Below are positions 1-10,610 of a stretch of 64,000 nt of DNA, piece after piece (the stretch's first letter is position 1; the number at the start of each line of letters is the position of its first letter). The notes beneath the pieces were generated by a model. That model worked only from the letters and a program-made list of their open reading frames with translations. It was not told the DNA's origin and made no database searches. This stretch comes from Elmis aenea (Eukaryota > Arthropoda > Insecta > Coleoptera > Elmidae), in the NCBI GenBank assembly GCA_947652605.1, contig OX393576.1, positions 48,956,966 to 49,020,965 on the forward strand, given 5' to 3'. Both the position numbers and the translations under genes were made by a program.

Positions 1-1576
1 ATCTCTAGAAAATCTTCTAGCAGAACTAGACTAGTTTTGAGACCAGCGTCTCTTCATCAGGAGTCTCGAAATTAGTCGTATTGTGCTACAAAACATTTTA
101 ATATAAATAATCAGATTTTTAAAGTAACTATAAACGGTAGGTACTTAAGACTGGAGCGGGTGAAAAAATGATCGGGCGTGTGGTGTAATTTGTCCATAGA
201 ATCTTTAAAAACAAATAACTATTGTGTTTAATTGCATAGGTTGGTATTATCTTTTATGTTTCACAAATGCAACTTATTATGATGTTTCTTTAAAAACTAT
301 TTAAAAGCCAGTGTAATATAAATTATCTTTCCAAAAATATTTTAATAGTTCAACTCACAAACCTAAATAACAGTTATAAAATTCTGTTCATTTATCTAAA
401 TTACATTCTTTCTGAACCACATGTTTAATAAATATATATGGTTTTAACATAATATGTGCAAGAAAATTAATTACAAGTATCACATTTAATTGTTGTGTCC
501 ACCGTTTTTTCGTTCAGAATCGGAGTAATAAAAAGTTTAAGTTTTTTCGGTGACGAAAATTTCGATTTTATCAATTAAATTCAAATACCGCTTTAATACT
601 TAGCCACGGCTTAACTGCCTTACTTCTGTATAGAAAATTAAATCACCGTATTCGCTTTCATTTCATTAAGAAACTTTTTAAACTGTCGGTGATTAATTTT
701 ATTTATTAAAATCACAACCTTCATAACCTTCAAACCCTAGTTTTTAGAACACAAGTTCTCCTGGTGTATTAAACAGTGATATTGTATAAATTAATTGCCG
801 TGGCTTCCAGATACTGTTTCAATAAAGTTACCAATCAAGATTTAGCTCTACATACATACGAGCTCAGTGGACAAACTTTTTGTCCACACCTCGTATATCA
901 GCCACCTTAGTTATGTAATTGTTAGGTTTTAATTAGGTATTTAAAAAATATCGTGTAACTTGTTAAAATACCACATAGTAAGACGGGCCAACAAATCAAC
1001 GGGGGGCCGCAGTCTGTGCGTCCCTGGTCTAGACACAGAGTTACCGTATTTAATGTAATGAAATGGCACTTTATTCTTCAGCGCCCCCGCTCGAGGGGTT
1101 AATTTTCTGTTTGTTATTGATCAGTTGATTTGATTGATGCATATTGCAAGTATTTTTTTTTTCTTTTTAACACCTACTTTATTCTGTTTTTATCAGTATC
1201 AATTTCTAAACATATTTGCAAACCGCATAAAGTTTGATCAGTAAATGTATTTTAATTGACGAATAATAAGTGTTTTATGATTTAAATATGGGGCATATTC
1301 GGAAAGTAACTATCGTTTCCTTAATGAAATTAAAAATCGATAATTTATGTTAAAACTCTTTTGTTTTAGTTAATTTACCATATGTAAAACTACTTTTCTT
1401 AATAGTTTCCAATAGGTATAATCGACCGATTTGTCATATTGGGACAAATCAATATTTGTAAAAATAATGTGCTTTTATTTGTAACAAATTTTACCATATT
1501 TAAAATTGTTTGATGTTTATATGTAACTATTTGTTTTTAATCAGGTGTTAATTATTATTGTTTTACATATTATAAT
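1..1576. other. Non-coding stretch with a short hairpin and a piggyBac-end relic
   Basis: No gene is recognisable in this A+T-rich stretch. Positions 139-240 resemble 3366-3470: both read TGGAGCGGG, then a CGGGCG(C/T)GTGG motif, then a TCCATAG motif. The same GGAGCGAGCGCGC-type motif forms the end of the TTAA-flanked element at 53465-54025, so this is probably a decayed end of that family. At 867-887 a perfect 9-bp inverted repeat (GTGGACAAA, 3-bp loop) is present. A GC-richer patch lies at about 980-1100. No open frame worth annotating was found. Confidence 0.5.
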
Positions 1577-2688
1577 TATACAGGATGTCCCCATTATACA
1601 CGGCAAAAAAGTAGATGCATATTCCTGAGTGAAAATGATGACCATTTGTCAAATATTTTGTTATCCGAAAATGCTTCCTTTCAAAGTTAGAGACCTCCAA
1701 AGTTGCAAGAAAAAAAATTCAAAAAATCGATTACGTCCTAGCCGTTTAAGCTAGAGCTATCAAACTTGGCCGAAATGTTTGGGTGTTTCCCATTGACTTT
1801 GTGGGATAATTAGAAAGAAAACACGTAATTGGAAGTATGATTTATAGTCAGGTCATCCGCTTACCATCTTAAGAATTTTTTTCTCTGGAATAAAATTGAA
1901 AATGTCATTCGTCCATAAGAAAGTACGACTTAAGAGGAAAAAATTCGTCGCTCTTTGTTTTTTGCTGTAAACGTAGCCGTTTTCGAGAAAATTAGCGCTA
2001 AAGATGCATCGACAAACTCTGTTTATACACCTAAAATATTTTTTTTAACGAAACTTAGTTGGCTAATGTCATGCTTGACAAGGCTTGTTCATAATAAACT
2101 AAGTGAATGTCGGCTTTCGTTTAGAGTATACAAGTTTGTGTATGACATTTTTAGAAAAAGGTTAGGTTATGAACAAGCCTTAAGTCAAGCATGACATTAG
2201 CCAACTAAATTTAGTAAAAAAAATATTTGAGCTGTATAAACAGAGTTTGTCGATGCATCTTTAGCGCTAATTTTCTCGAAAACGGCTACGTTTACAGCAA
2301 AAAAACAAAGAGGGACGAATTGTTTCCTCTTAAGTCGTACTTTCTTATGGACGAATGACATTTTCTATTTTATTCCAGAGAAAAAAATTCTGAAGATGGT
2401 AAGCGGATGACCTGACTATAAATCATACTTCCAATTACGTGTTTTCTTTCTAATTATCCCACAAAGTCAATGGGAAGCACCCAAACATTTCGGCCAAGTT
2501 TGATAGCTCTAGCTTAAACGGCTAGGACGTAATCGATTTTTTGATTTTTTTTTCTTGCAACTTTGGAGGTCTCTAACTTTGAAAGGAAGCATTTTTGGAT
2601 AACAAAATATTTGAGAAAATTGTCATCATTTTCACTCAGGAATATGCACATACTTTTTTGCCATGTATAATGGGGACACCCTGTATAA
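1577..2688. mobile_element. Long foldback (inverted-repeat) element, TACAGGATGTCCCC ends
   Basis: The left arm begins TACAGGATGTCCCCATTATA and the right arm ends in its inverse (TATAATGGGGACACCCTGTA). The arms run about 520 bp each (to about 2095 and from about 2165), with high identity and only scattered substitutions, leaving a loop of about 70 bp. The 79-codon open frame over 1955-2194 simply reads through the arm and loop and is not a gene. The near-terminal CAGGGTGTCC-type motif is shared with other foldbacks in the window. No transposase is encoded. The flanks are A/T-rich, so the TSD is ambiguous. This is a non-autonomous element capable of extruding a giant hairpin. Confidence 0.88.
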
Positions 2689-3364
2689 TGTACATCACAA
2701 CTATATTGGCGATTATTTAAATTATTGTAACATATGTGTGGAAGCAGTTAAATTAATTTAACAACGCTGCAAAATTTAACATTTTATTCCCACGACTACT
2801 GTATTGCGTAAATTTCAACTAACGCTCATAATCATGAATTATCTGGCGGTGGTCCTAAATTGTCTTTTAAACAAATTACTCTCGTTAAATATGATACTAA
2901 TCAACTGACGTTTTTATGTTCAAAGTTATGTAAAATAATCCTCTTAATCAGTTTATTCCGATTTAGAACTATAATGCAATCAACAGTTTTTGTAATTTGA
3001 TAAATATCACGCACAACTCGTGCACATGCATAACCTTGTAATTAAAATGTTCAACGGGACACGTCAGGGATTACGAAAGATCAAGAAATGTAAAATATGG
3101 TAATTATTGTGATATTCTTCTTGTAAATAATTCATTCATCGAGATCACATGGAAATCACAAAAACGCTTAGAAATAAAAGGACGATTAAGTTAGCGAATA
3201 GATGGTAAAACAAAACAAAAATTAAAAACATTTTGGAATTTTTGGAATATGTGTTTGCTGAATTTATTACAGTTAATTTGAATGTAACTTTGCCCCTAAA
3301 ATGCATATTTACTGCCCATGTTATAACAGATGTATTATGAAAAACCATGATAAATTCTAAATTA
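2689..3364. other. Nothing recognised
   Basis: A+T-rich sequence without repeats, conserved motifs or credible open frames that I can support. The 84-codon minus-strand frame at 3145-3399 has the low-complexity hydrophobic composition expected of chance frames in such DNA. Confidence 0.5.
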
Positions 3365-3470
3365 AACCTGGAGCGGGCGCGCCCCTTATTTTTACACAAC
3401 CGGGCGCGTGGCGTACTTTATCCATAGCATGTTTAAGTAAGACAATAAATAATTGTATTCAATGTAGACA
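3365..3470. repeat. Relic of a TTAA-type (piggyBac-like) element end
   Basis: The segment starts after ATTAAA with CCTGGAGCGGGCGCGCCCC. It continues with CCGGGCGCGTGGCGTA and a TCCATAG motif, matching 139-240 in the same orientation. The GGAGCG(A/G)GCGCGC core resembles the terminus of the complete element at 53465-54025, whose ends are CCTTGGAGCGAGCGCGC next to TTAA. No opposite end was found nearby, so this is taken as a decayed fragment. The stretch 3471-4114 that follows holds nothing I recognise. Confidence 0.45.
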
Positions 3471-4114
3471 TTTCTTGAATATTTTTTAATATTTACAGCA
3501 ATATAGGTATTCATTTATATTTAAAAAAATTTAACTCAATATTTTTTACTATTTCAACATTTATTTTGTAATAAAAAAGCAATATTTTCATGGCATATGG
3601 TATGTGATAATTTTTTACTTGTAACATGTATTTGTATTAAATTTGTCTTACAAACCTACTTCTACGTATGCCAGTATACATAACTATATATAAATAGGTT
3701 TGGGTGACTTCTACATCAAATAAGAGTATATAACATAATTTTACAAGTTATGGAACGTTGTGTGCTTTATTATTACCAATTGAAATTTTTTAGTTGACTT
3801 TTTAATTTGTTACCTGAATTCTTTGTTTATTATAAACTATGCATTAAACAAAAAGGTTAAAGATAATGTGTTTAAAACAAACAACAATAAAGACTAGAAA
3901 CTACTCAAGACAAAGCCGGAGAGGTTGAAATAAACATGTAAAAAAATGCAGTAGGACCGTGTACCAAAGATTGCAATATGGCATCTTCAGGGACTAGGAT
4001 TCTTAAATGTTAAATATAAAAAGATAAACTTATTAATTTATAATAACCATGCAAATTTTAAAGTGAAAAATTTGTTATCAAAGTTAGATATTTTTAATGA
4101 ATCACATTTCTGCC

Positions 4115-4380
4115 CAGGGCTGCGGAGTCGGTAAAAAAAAAGTCGACTCCGACTCCGACTCCGACAAAATTAAATACTAAGACATTTGATGGTGTGCAAT
4201 ACCTATAAGAAAAAATAAATAAATATAGAAAAATTGTTTAAAATTTGAGTTTAAATTTGGCGGCAAGGAACCACCTCGCAATTTTTTGTTGTACTCGGAG
4301 TCGGAGTCGGTACATTTTTTCCGACTCCGACTCCACTGATTAGAAATTCCTTCTTAACTCCGACTCTACAGTAATTCTGC
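4115..4380. mobile_element. Small hAT-like MITE with reiterated GACTCC words
   Basis: The left end reads CAGGGCTGCGGAGTCGG, followed by GTCGACTCCGACTCCGACTCC. The inverse (CGGAGTCGGAGTCGG, then CCGACTCCGACTCC, then CCGACTCTACAG) lies at 4295-4375. The CAGGG-type terminus and inverted subterminal words fit a hAT-derived miniature element. The right end is degraded (CTACAG instead of CTGCAG/CCGCAG) and no convincing 8-bp duplication can be read, so the exact end is uncertain. No coding capacity. Confidence 0.6.
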
Positions 4381-5203
4381 TTATATTAACCGTAACAACT
4401 AGGGTATAATACGGATGCATGATTTTCTGGTAACATGTAAAAGTGCTTATAATACGTAGGTACCATAACTTTTCAACATTTAATGTTATGAAACATTTGA
4501 TAAAAACTGAAAGAATAATAATAAACAGTAAATAAAATAGAACCAATTTAATTTCGCTTATGTTTCACACTCAAATTTGGTAGAAACATGACAGATGTAG
4601 TTTATTTCTAATATCAAAAATGTAAATGTAGGTACTTACGTATAATACGCAAAACTTAGCAAAAATTGTTCACGGTATACGGAATATTTCGGTAAATTTT
4701 TGAAACGGAAATCGTATTGAAGTATTATGGCCTCCACTTCTGCGCAAATGCGTGCCAATTTACAAAACTTATCTGCAAAATAACCCTCTTTATACATGGT
4801 TGTAACTATAACTTTTTTATTTACTAGGGTTAATTAAACAGAACCAAACTACTCATCAGAAAAGTATTAACATTAGAATCATCTTTCTACCTACACCTTA
4901 AATACTTCAAAATAAAGGCACTATCGGCTTTTAAAAACTTTGATATATCAAGATTTGATTAACTGCAGAACTAACACCACCGTGTATCACACGAATCGTG
5001 CGTTTTGTATTTGTGCGCTGTCTATTAATCTTATCCAGTCAAGTATTTTTTGCAGATAAAAATTGAACGTTCACAGACAAAACTAGTTTGTATTACTGTA
5101 ATCGTTCTTGTTCATGTTTAAAAAAAATCGATCTACATCGGTATTTTGTTTTTATTTTAAATTTTTTAAGCTCTTCTCATCCTCGAAAAAAACGAAATCA
5201 TAA
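4381..5203. other. Nothing recognised
   Basis: A+T-rich DNA between two GACTCC-word elements. No open frame, repeat or regulatory motif that I can support. Confidence 0.5.
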
Positions 5204-5328
5204 ACAGTCGGGAGTCGGTAGTTTTTCCGACCCTCGACTCCACAAAAAAGCTCTGACTCCTCGATTTCCGACTCCCGACATCCGACTCCCGACTCTTCCA
5301 CTCCCGACTCTTCGACTCCTCATCCCTG
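5204..5328. repeat. Solo end of a related hAT-like element (GACTCC words)
   Basis: This short block is dense in GACTCC/GGAGTCG words (about nine copies) and ends in CGACTCCTCATCCCTG, the inverse of a CAGGGATGAGGAGTCG terminus. It resembles the 4115-4380 element but has no matching opposite end at a sensible distance, and the flanks (TTTCTGCC before 4115, GGGAGAAC after 5328) do not form a TSD. It is therefore treated as a separate truncated copy. The overlapping 100-codon frame (5088-5390) is an artefact of the repeated words. Confidence 0.5.
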
Positions 5329-6775
5329 GGGAGAACCACCGAACTTTGTACAGAAAGTTAAGAATAATCGTCAGCAAAGAGCCGAAGTAACTAAACTTTA
5401 CTTTAAAGTTTAAACAGGCGAATGTCTAACAAAAAATGAAGAAGAAGAAAAATAATGTTGAGTCATTGTTGTGCAAGTAACTATTTAAATAAAATAAAAC
5501 AACTTGGCCAAACAGAACCAATGATTTATGGAAATTACAAGAAAAAAGATTATTTTATCTAAGAGTTTAAATATTTTTACCAGCTATAACATTAACTGCT
5601 AATAAAACTTTATTTAATTTGTAAAATTTCTTTTAATCAAGAGATTAATACGTGAAATAGCCGCTTTGTCGATGCAAAGTTACCTACTTTCATTAACAAT
5701 AGTAAAACCATTTTATAATCTTCTGTTTATTAAGTATCAGCTAAAAAGTAAAATTATTTATATTGAAATATGTATTTTCTCTGTCAATAGTAATTTACTA
5801 ACTTGTTTTTTGTTTTTGTGTGATCATTTGTTTCGTTACGTGTTTGCAATCAATAGCAACGTCAGTTTCAGGTAGTTGCCGCAGTCTTTGATAAATGTTT
5901 CTAAATGTATGTACTGAAAGCAATTTTTAAGATAAATAAACTAAATTATAAAAATGTACTAAAGCTAAATGTAATTAGCAATTTTAAGTTTATTCGGTAA
6001 ATGTTTGAATGTGGTTATTTGAATATTAATCTGCAATTCATTCGCTGTAGAAGGAATGACGAATAAAACTGGCTCAGTTTTCATTAAACCAAACCAGTAA
6101 CCAGAACCGTGTTCGTTCACGGAAAATGGAGTGAGTCCATGTCGTAAATCAGTACTTGTAAACAGGCGTTCATTGGAAAAACGTGGCGTTTGCTCGCTTT
6201 GTTCCATCGAACTGGAACCTCATAACAGCCATTACCTTATCATTGTGACTTATTACCGCTTTTATAACGTCTTCCAAATCGAACCGGAAGCACCTGCGAC
6301 TTCATTTCAATAAAATATTTCGGCCGCTTCCTGAATACTGAATTCAATTACTAGAAAGAAATACTACTCTAGGGTCCTAAATAATATGAATTCTCAGATA
6401 TCGACTACATTACGGCAACCGGAGAACTTACTTCAATAAAATATGGCAAATGTAATAAATTAATGGCCTTAAGATTTCGTATATCAGACAATTGAATAAT
6501 AATTTAAAGATGGGTGAGACGTCCAGTAAAACACAAATAATTTCATTTATTAACTGTGATAGCAAAACTAAAACGTTTTTATTTAAAAGTTTAAATACTT
6601 TTTTTAGCAAATGTCATATACACGGATGAGCAAAGGTATGGAAACAGACAAATATCTAGAATACTATTGCAGATATAACAAGGAAATTTTGTATTTAAGC
6701 GTTATGGTATTTTTCGGATTCGATTGAAATATTAAGGTTGCAATACGACTTCCGCTTCAACCGGAAATGGACTCA
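5329..6775. other. Non-repetitive stretch with one orphan open frame
   Basis: No transposon or known gene is recognised. A minus-strand frame of 80 codons at 5965-6207 has a more balanced composition than the surrounding chance frames. It includes DLRHGLTPFSVNEHGSGYWF and an S/T/P-rich stretch, but matches nothing I know and shows no clear splice sites. It is left unannotated as a CDS. At 6735-6775 the sequence enters a foldback fragment (CTTCCGCTTCAACCGGAAATG motif). Confidence 0.4.
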
Positions 6776-7320
6776 ACCTTAAAAGTTTTAAATGGAACAA
6801 CCTGTATATTTTTACATTTTTGGATTTCTCTTAAAATTTACTATAAAAAATGTATAACGTTTTATGGGTCTAAAGTCAACCATTTCCATGAAATTTACAT
6901 TTTTATGAAAATTTTAAGCGATACAGCACTTTCATTTTTTTAACCTATAGGTTATTTAAAAAAACAGTAAAATTTCGTTTAAAAATTAGAATAACAATAG
7001 ATAAATTAACGATTTGCGCAAGCTACATTTCTAAAATATTATACAGGGTGTTTTTTACGCTTGGTCAAAATCGTGAAACTTTAAACATCGATAACTCATT
7101 TTTCTTAAATACAACACCTCATATGTTTTTACATAGTCGTGTAGAAAATTTGATTGTCTTTCAAAAACATTCACCTTGTTTTATGCCTAAAACTGATACT
7201 TTTCGAGATATCGCGATTTTATTGTAAATTATTAGGGCAAAGTAACATTTTCGAGTAGGCTATGAAGGTAGACAGCCAAAATTTTGAAACAATTGAAAGA
7301 TAAAAACAAGAAAGTTATAA
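6776..7320. repeat. Half of a foldback element, 51.3-kb family
   Basis: This segment aligns along its length with the arm of the foldback at 51291-53116. It shares the AATGGAACA(A/C)CCTGTATA core, the ATTTTTACATTTTTGG motif, TATACAGGGTGTTTTTTACG at about 7042, the CATCGATAACTCATTTTT motif and GAGATATCGCGATTTTATTG. Only one arm is present, so it cannot fold back on itself. It stops where the reverse-transcriptase relic at 7360-8330 begins. Confidence 0.75.
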
Positions 7321-7359
7321 CGAAAAAAATGACGGTTCGAAGCCCTGCTATTAAAATTG

Positions 7360-8330
7360 TGAAGTGCTGATTTTTTTACATATTGTTCCGTCTTGTGGTA
7401 GCTTTTTTATGTTTTTCCATTTAATGTTTCCATCCGTTGCTGCCTTTTTAATTTCGTCTTGCCAAGTTTTCTCGATCTTTCACTTTTTTTCCCTGTGATC
7501 TTGCTTCATAGGCTTTTCTGGTAGACCTTTCTTCTTTCATCCTATAAAAATTTGACCCAACCATCTCAGCTGTTTTTTTTTAAATTTTGTTTTAACTGAT
7601 TTTATCTTTAATTGTTTTCTAAATATGTATTTCATTTCTGATTGGATCTTTTTTGGTTTTTCATGGAATATTTCTTAAAAGTCCTATTTCTGCTGAATTC
7701 ACACGGCTTATATTTTTGTTTGTGATTGTCCACTTTTCAGCGTATAAAATTGCCGGAGGGACTTCCTCTTTATCACTTTCACTATTGTACGTTTTGGGAC
7801 TTCCCCATTTCCAAAAAATAATGATCTTAAGCTATTAAATATCCCAAATTTTCTGTCCCTGCGTATATTTGCTTGTCCATTCATCCATTTTTGTCTATGA
7901 TCACTCCTAAATATTTAAAGCTTTCTTCCTGTTCCGACCTAAGCCCATTTAAGGTGATGTTATGCCCTTTTTCTTTGTTGTAACGATCACAGTTTTAGTT
8001 TTTTCTGTATTTATTTTCAGAATGATTTTTTCCAATTCCTGGTTTAGGGTTTCTATGTTGCAGATTATTTTCTGTTACCGCGCCTCAGACCACGTCGTCT
8101 GCGAACATAAGCTTAGTTATGTTTATTTTTTCCATTTTCCAGCTACCTAGGTAAAACGGTCGCATTTTTTGTTTTACTTCTTTTATTACGCCAACTACAA
8201 ATAATAATGGAGTGAGCACGTATCCTAGTTTTAAGCCCTATTTTGTTTCAAATTCTGCCGATTCTGCATTTTGTGTTCTTACAACATTTACCGTTTTTCC
8301 ATATACATTTTCACAATACAATCCGGTAAA
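7360..8330 (-). pseudogene. Non-LTR retrotransposon reverse transcriptase, 5'-truncated relic
   Basis: Read on the minus strand with frameshifts, this segment shows the C-terminal half of a LINE-type reverse transcriptase. It begins with a GLKLGYVLTPLLF palm motif. The catalytic LMFADDVV box ([F/Y]xDD type) follows at about 8086-8112, then a SFKYLGVIIDKNG motif at about 7870-7920. The typical C-terminal QLRWLGQ...KAYEARS segment and a WQDEIKKAA tail lie near 7420-7590. The known role of such proteins is target-primed reverse transcription of the element RNA. Several stops and shifts make it inactive. Endonuclease and gag regions are absent, as expected of 5' truncation. The class is not certain; RTE-like or a related clade is my best guess. 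The small plus-strand frames here are shadows. Confidence 0.8.
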
Positions 8331-8854
8331 AAAGGAGTACAAACCTTTAGTTATCTTTTTTCTGAAGTGGGTTAGCTAAGTTTACGGACTGAAATAAATG
8401 CGCACTGCATAATTTTTTTGAGAATTATATTTGCTTTACTTCAGCTATAACACACCACAATTGATCCGAATATATAAATTATGTATAAGAACTTTTTAAT
8501 TGTAATTTGGTACCTATTATTCTTAAGAAGTTTTTACTACCTCTTCTTTTAAATAAATAAACATTTATCTTTGTATTGTTATACAAGGGACGTTCAAATA
8601 AAAACCACAAATAAATTTTTTCTAAGTAGGTATATTACAGGAACGTGCAAATTATTAAATAAAAAAAAGGAAGGAGAATTATAGCGATCTAAGGCGACCA
8701 AAAAGGCTTTTCAATATAGTGAATGCATGTTTCTGCTTCGTGACTAATTCACTAGATATAATATTAGCTGCTCTAGCACCGTCGCACTTCAGAGACCACC
8801 ATACTACACACTACACAGTATACAACCACGCCGATCTGCTAAGCCCTCGATGTT
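8331..8854. other. Nothing recognised
   Basis: A+T-rich with a slightly GC-richer stretch at 8770-8850. No gene or repeat partner identified. Confidence 0.45.
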
Positions 8855-9686
8855 AAGGTGGGTACAGACATGCAACAAAACATCGTATCGTAACACCGTC
8901 GCGTAACATGTCTGGACCGCACATCGTAACACCGCAACATAGTAACATCGTGGCGTCCCATCGGTTGTCGGTATTCCAGCGTCACATCAAAGGAATGTTA
9001 CGCGCTGATGTTGCACCATGCTTTTTATGTATGTACAGGTCTGCATAACATGCTTACGTTTATTTTCATTTGTGCACCTACCCTTGCAATGAAGTGGACG
9101 AAGGAAATGACAGTTGATCTTATAATAAACAAATATCAAAGCAATGTCCATCTTTTCGCAGTGTTTCGAAAAATCTAAGTAAATATTGCACTATAATTAA
9201 CTAACCGTCCACAATTACTAAAAGTAATACCAAAATGGTGGGACGCCAGAATGTTTGCTGCGATGTTACGCGGCGACGTGTTGATACGATGCAATTCACG
9301 GCACACATAGGGTTACCAACTGTACGCTTTTGGAGCGTACATACGCGTTTTTGTAATAAAATATTAATGTGTACGCTATACGCATGCGTTTGAAGAAATC
9401 TATTGTAATGTACGCTTTTTGGTCATAAAAACTTTTTTGAACTATTCGATGGCGCGAATTCAAGTGTTCGATCTTATAAGACTGAGATCTTGTGTTATTT
9501 TTTAGAATTTTCGTTAATTTTATGTTTTTATATTAGTGTGATAGGTAATATTCTTCACATTAAAAAAGGGAGCCAGTGAGCTTTTTTTTTGCAACCCTAG
9601 GCACACAGTAACTTCAACGAGCAACAACAATCTGTACGCGACGGTGTTACGATGCGATGTTTTGTTGCATGTCTGTACCCACCTTT
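8855..9686 (+). mobile_element. PIF/Harbinger-like non-autonomous element, copy A
   Basis: The ends are AGGTGGGTACAGACATGCAA and its inverse TTGCATGTCTGTACCCACCT. The GTAACACCGTCGCG word family is repeated inside both ends. A short plus-strand frame at 9090-9179 starts MKWTKEMTVDL and ends at a stop after the FRKI motif. By comparison with copy B (9760-12154, opposite orientation) these are the first and last codons of an MADF-type accessory protein with the middle deleted. A hAT element (9308-9599) has jumped into it. No 3-bp TSD can be verified, so the superfamily call rests on the MADF fragment in copy B. Confidence 0.65.
9308..9599. mobile_element. hAT-like MITE, TAGGGTTACC end, TSD GGCACACA
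   Basis: Perfect 8-bp duplication GGCACACA at 9300-9307 and 9600-9607. The ends are TAGGGTTACC and GCAACCCTA. The subterminal region repeats the word GTACGC and its inverse (TGTACGCTTTTGGAGCGTAC, then GTGTACGCTATACGCATGCG, then TGTACGCTTTTTGG). Non-coding, 292 bp. It interrupts Harbinger-like copy A, so it is the younger insertion. Confidence 0.88.
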
Positions 9687-9974
9687 TTATATTAACACTT
9701 TTTCGGTTTTCATTTAAAGCCCCCTCGTACTACTTTATATACATTTATCAAAAATTACCTAAAGGTGGGTACAGGCATGCAACAAAACATCGCATCGTAA
9801 CACCGTCGCGTACAGATTGTTGTTGCGCGTTGAAGATACTGTGTGCCGTTAATTGCAGCGTATCAAAACATCGGTGCGTATCGTCGCAGCAAGCATTCTG
9901 GCGTTCCACCATTTTGGTATTATTTTTAGTAATTGTGGAATACGGTTAGTTAGTTAAAGCGCAATATTTTAATT

Positions 9975-10186
9975 TTTCGAAACACTGCGAAAAGATGGCA
10001 GCATTTTCTCGCCTAAGCGCCGACACAGACCATTAATTTTTTTCATACTATCTGCTGTTATGTGAAACTCCATACCAAGTTCCTCCCAAGCATCATTCTT
10101 TTTTACTTTATTATAATATCTAGGATGTTTTGCATCCCACAAAACTTCTTTGCTTCTATACAACTCTATAAAATTAAGAGTAATTC
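9975..10186 (-). pseudogene. MADF-domain (Myb/SANT-like) protein fragment of Harbinger type
   Basis: The minus-strand frame reads ITLNFIELYRSKEVLWD, then HPRYYNKVKKNDAWEELGME, and ends in a short basic tail before a stop. The pattern FIxLYR..EVLWD..HP.Y.N...+.DAWEE matches the MADF DNA-binding domain found in insect regulators and in the accessory protein of PIF/Harbinger transposons, which helps bring the nuclease to the element ends. Copy A retains the probable start (MKWTKEMTVDL). The N-terminus here is cut by the hAT element starting at 10191. About 65 codons survive. Too incomplete to function. Confidence 0.7.
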
Positions 10187-10190
10187 TGTT

Positions 10191-10477
10191 CAGTGGCGTA
10201 GCGACGAGGGTAAATGGTGCCCGGGGCATATTATTTTTTTGCGTTCCCCCCCTCGTCCTTATTTTTATTGTAGATTGTGAGTTTCAAGTAAAATAATGTT
10301 CTAATATTAATTTAAATACACTGTAATGAAAATTCGAACAAATACATATAATGGCATTTTAGTTTTCTGGCTTTATAAAAGTAACATAAACGCAACAATT
10401 TCTTTGTCTGCGCGGCGCCCCCTACGACTGGCACCCGGGGTATCTTTACCCCCCGCCCTCCCGTCGCTACGCCTCTG
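10191..10477. mobile_element. hAT-like MITE, CAGTGGCGTAGC ends
   Basis: TIRs CAGTGGCGTAGCGACGAGGG and CCCTCCCGTCGCTACGCCTCTG are followed by matching CCCGGGG blocks. Flanks ATTCTGTT (10183-10190) and ATTCTGTC (10478-10485) agree at 7 of 8 positions, an aged 8-bp TSD. 287 bp, non-coding. It splits the MADF fragment of the Harbinger-like element. Confidence 0.85.
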
Positions 10478-10610
10478 ATTCTGTCCATTCCATTGCAAGT
10501 CTTGGTGCACATATAAAAATAAACGTTAGTACGTTACGCAGACCTATCCAAATATGCAAACACATGGTGTAACGTCAGCGCATATAATTTCTTTGATGTG
10601 ACGCTGAAAT

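Noticed and set aside
1955..2194. 79-codon frame
   Set aside because: Reads through the arm and loop of the foldback at 1577-2688.
4115..5328. One 1.2-kb hAT element from CAGGGCTG to CATCCCTG
   Set aside because: The flanking 8-mers (TTTCTGCC and GGGAGAAC) do not match, and an internal inverse of the left end lies already at about 4375. Two separate copies are more likely.
8585..8610. Mariner-type terminus (AAGGGACGTTCAAATAAAAA)
   Set aside because: No inverted partner or TA-flanked second end within a plausible distance.
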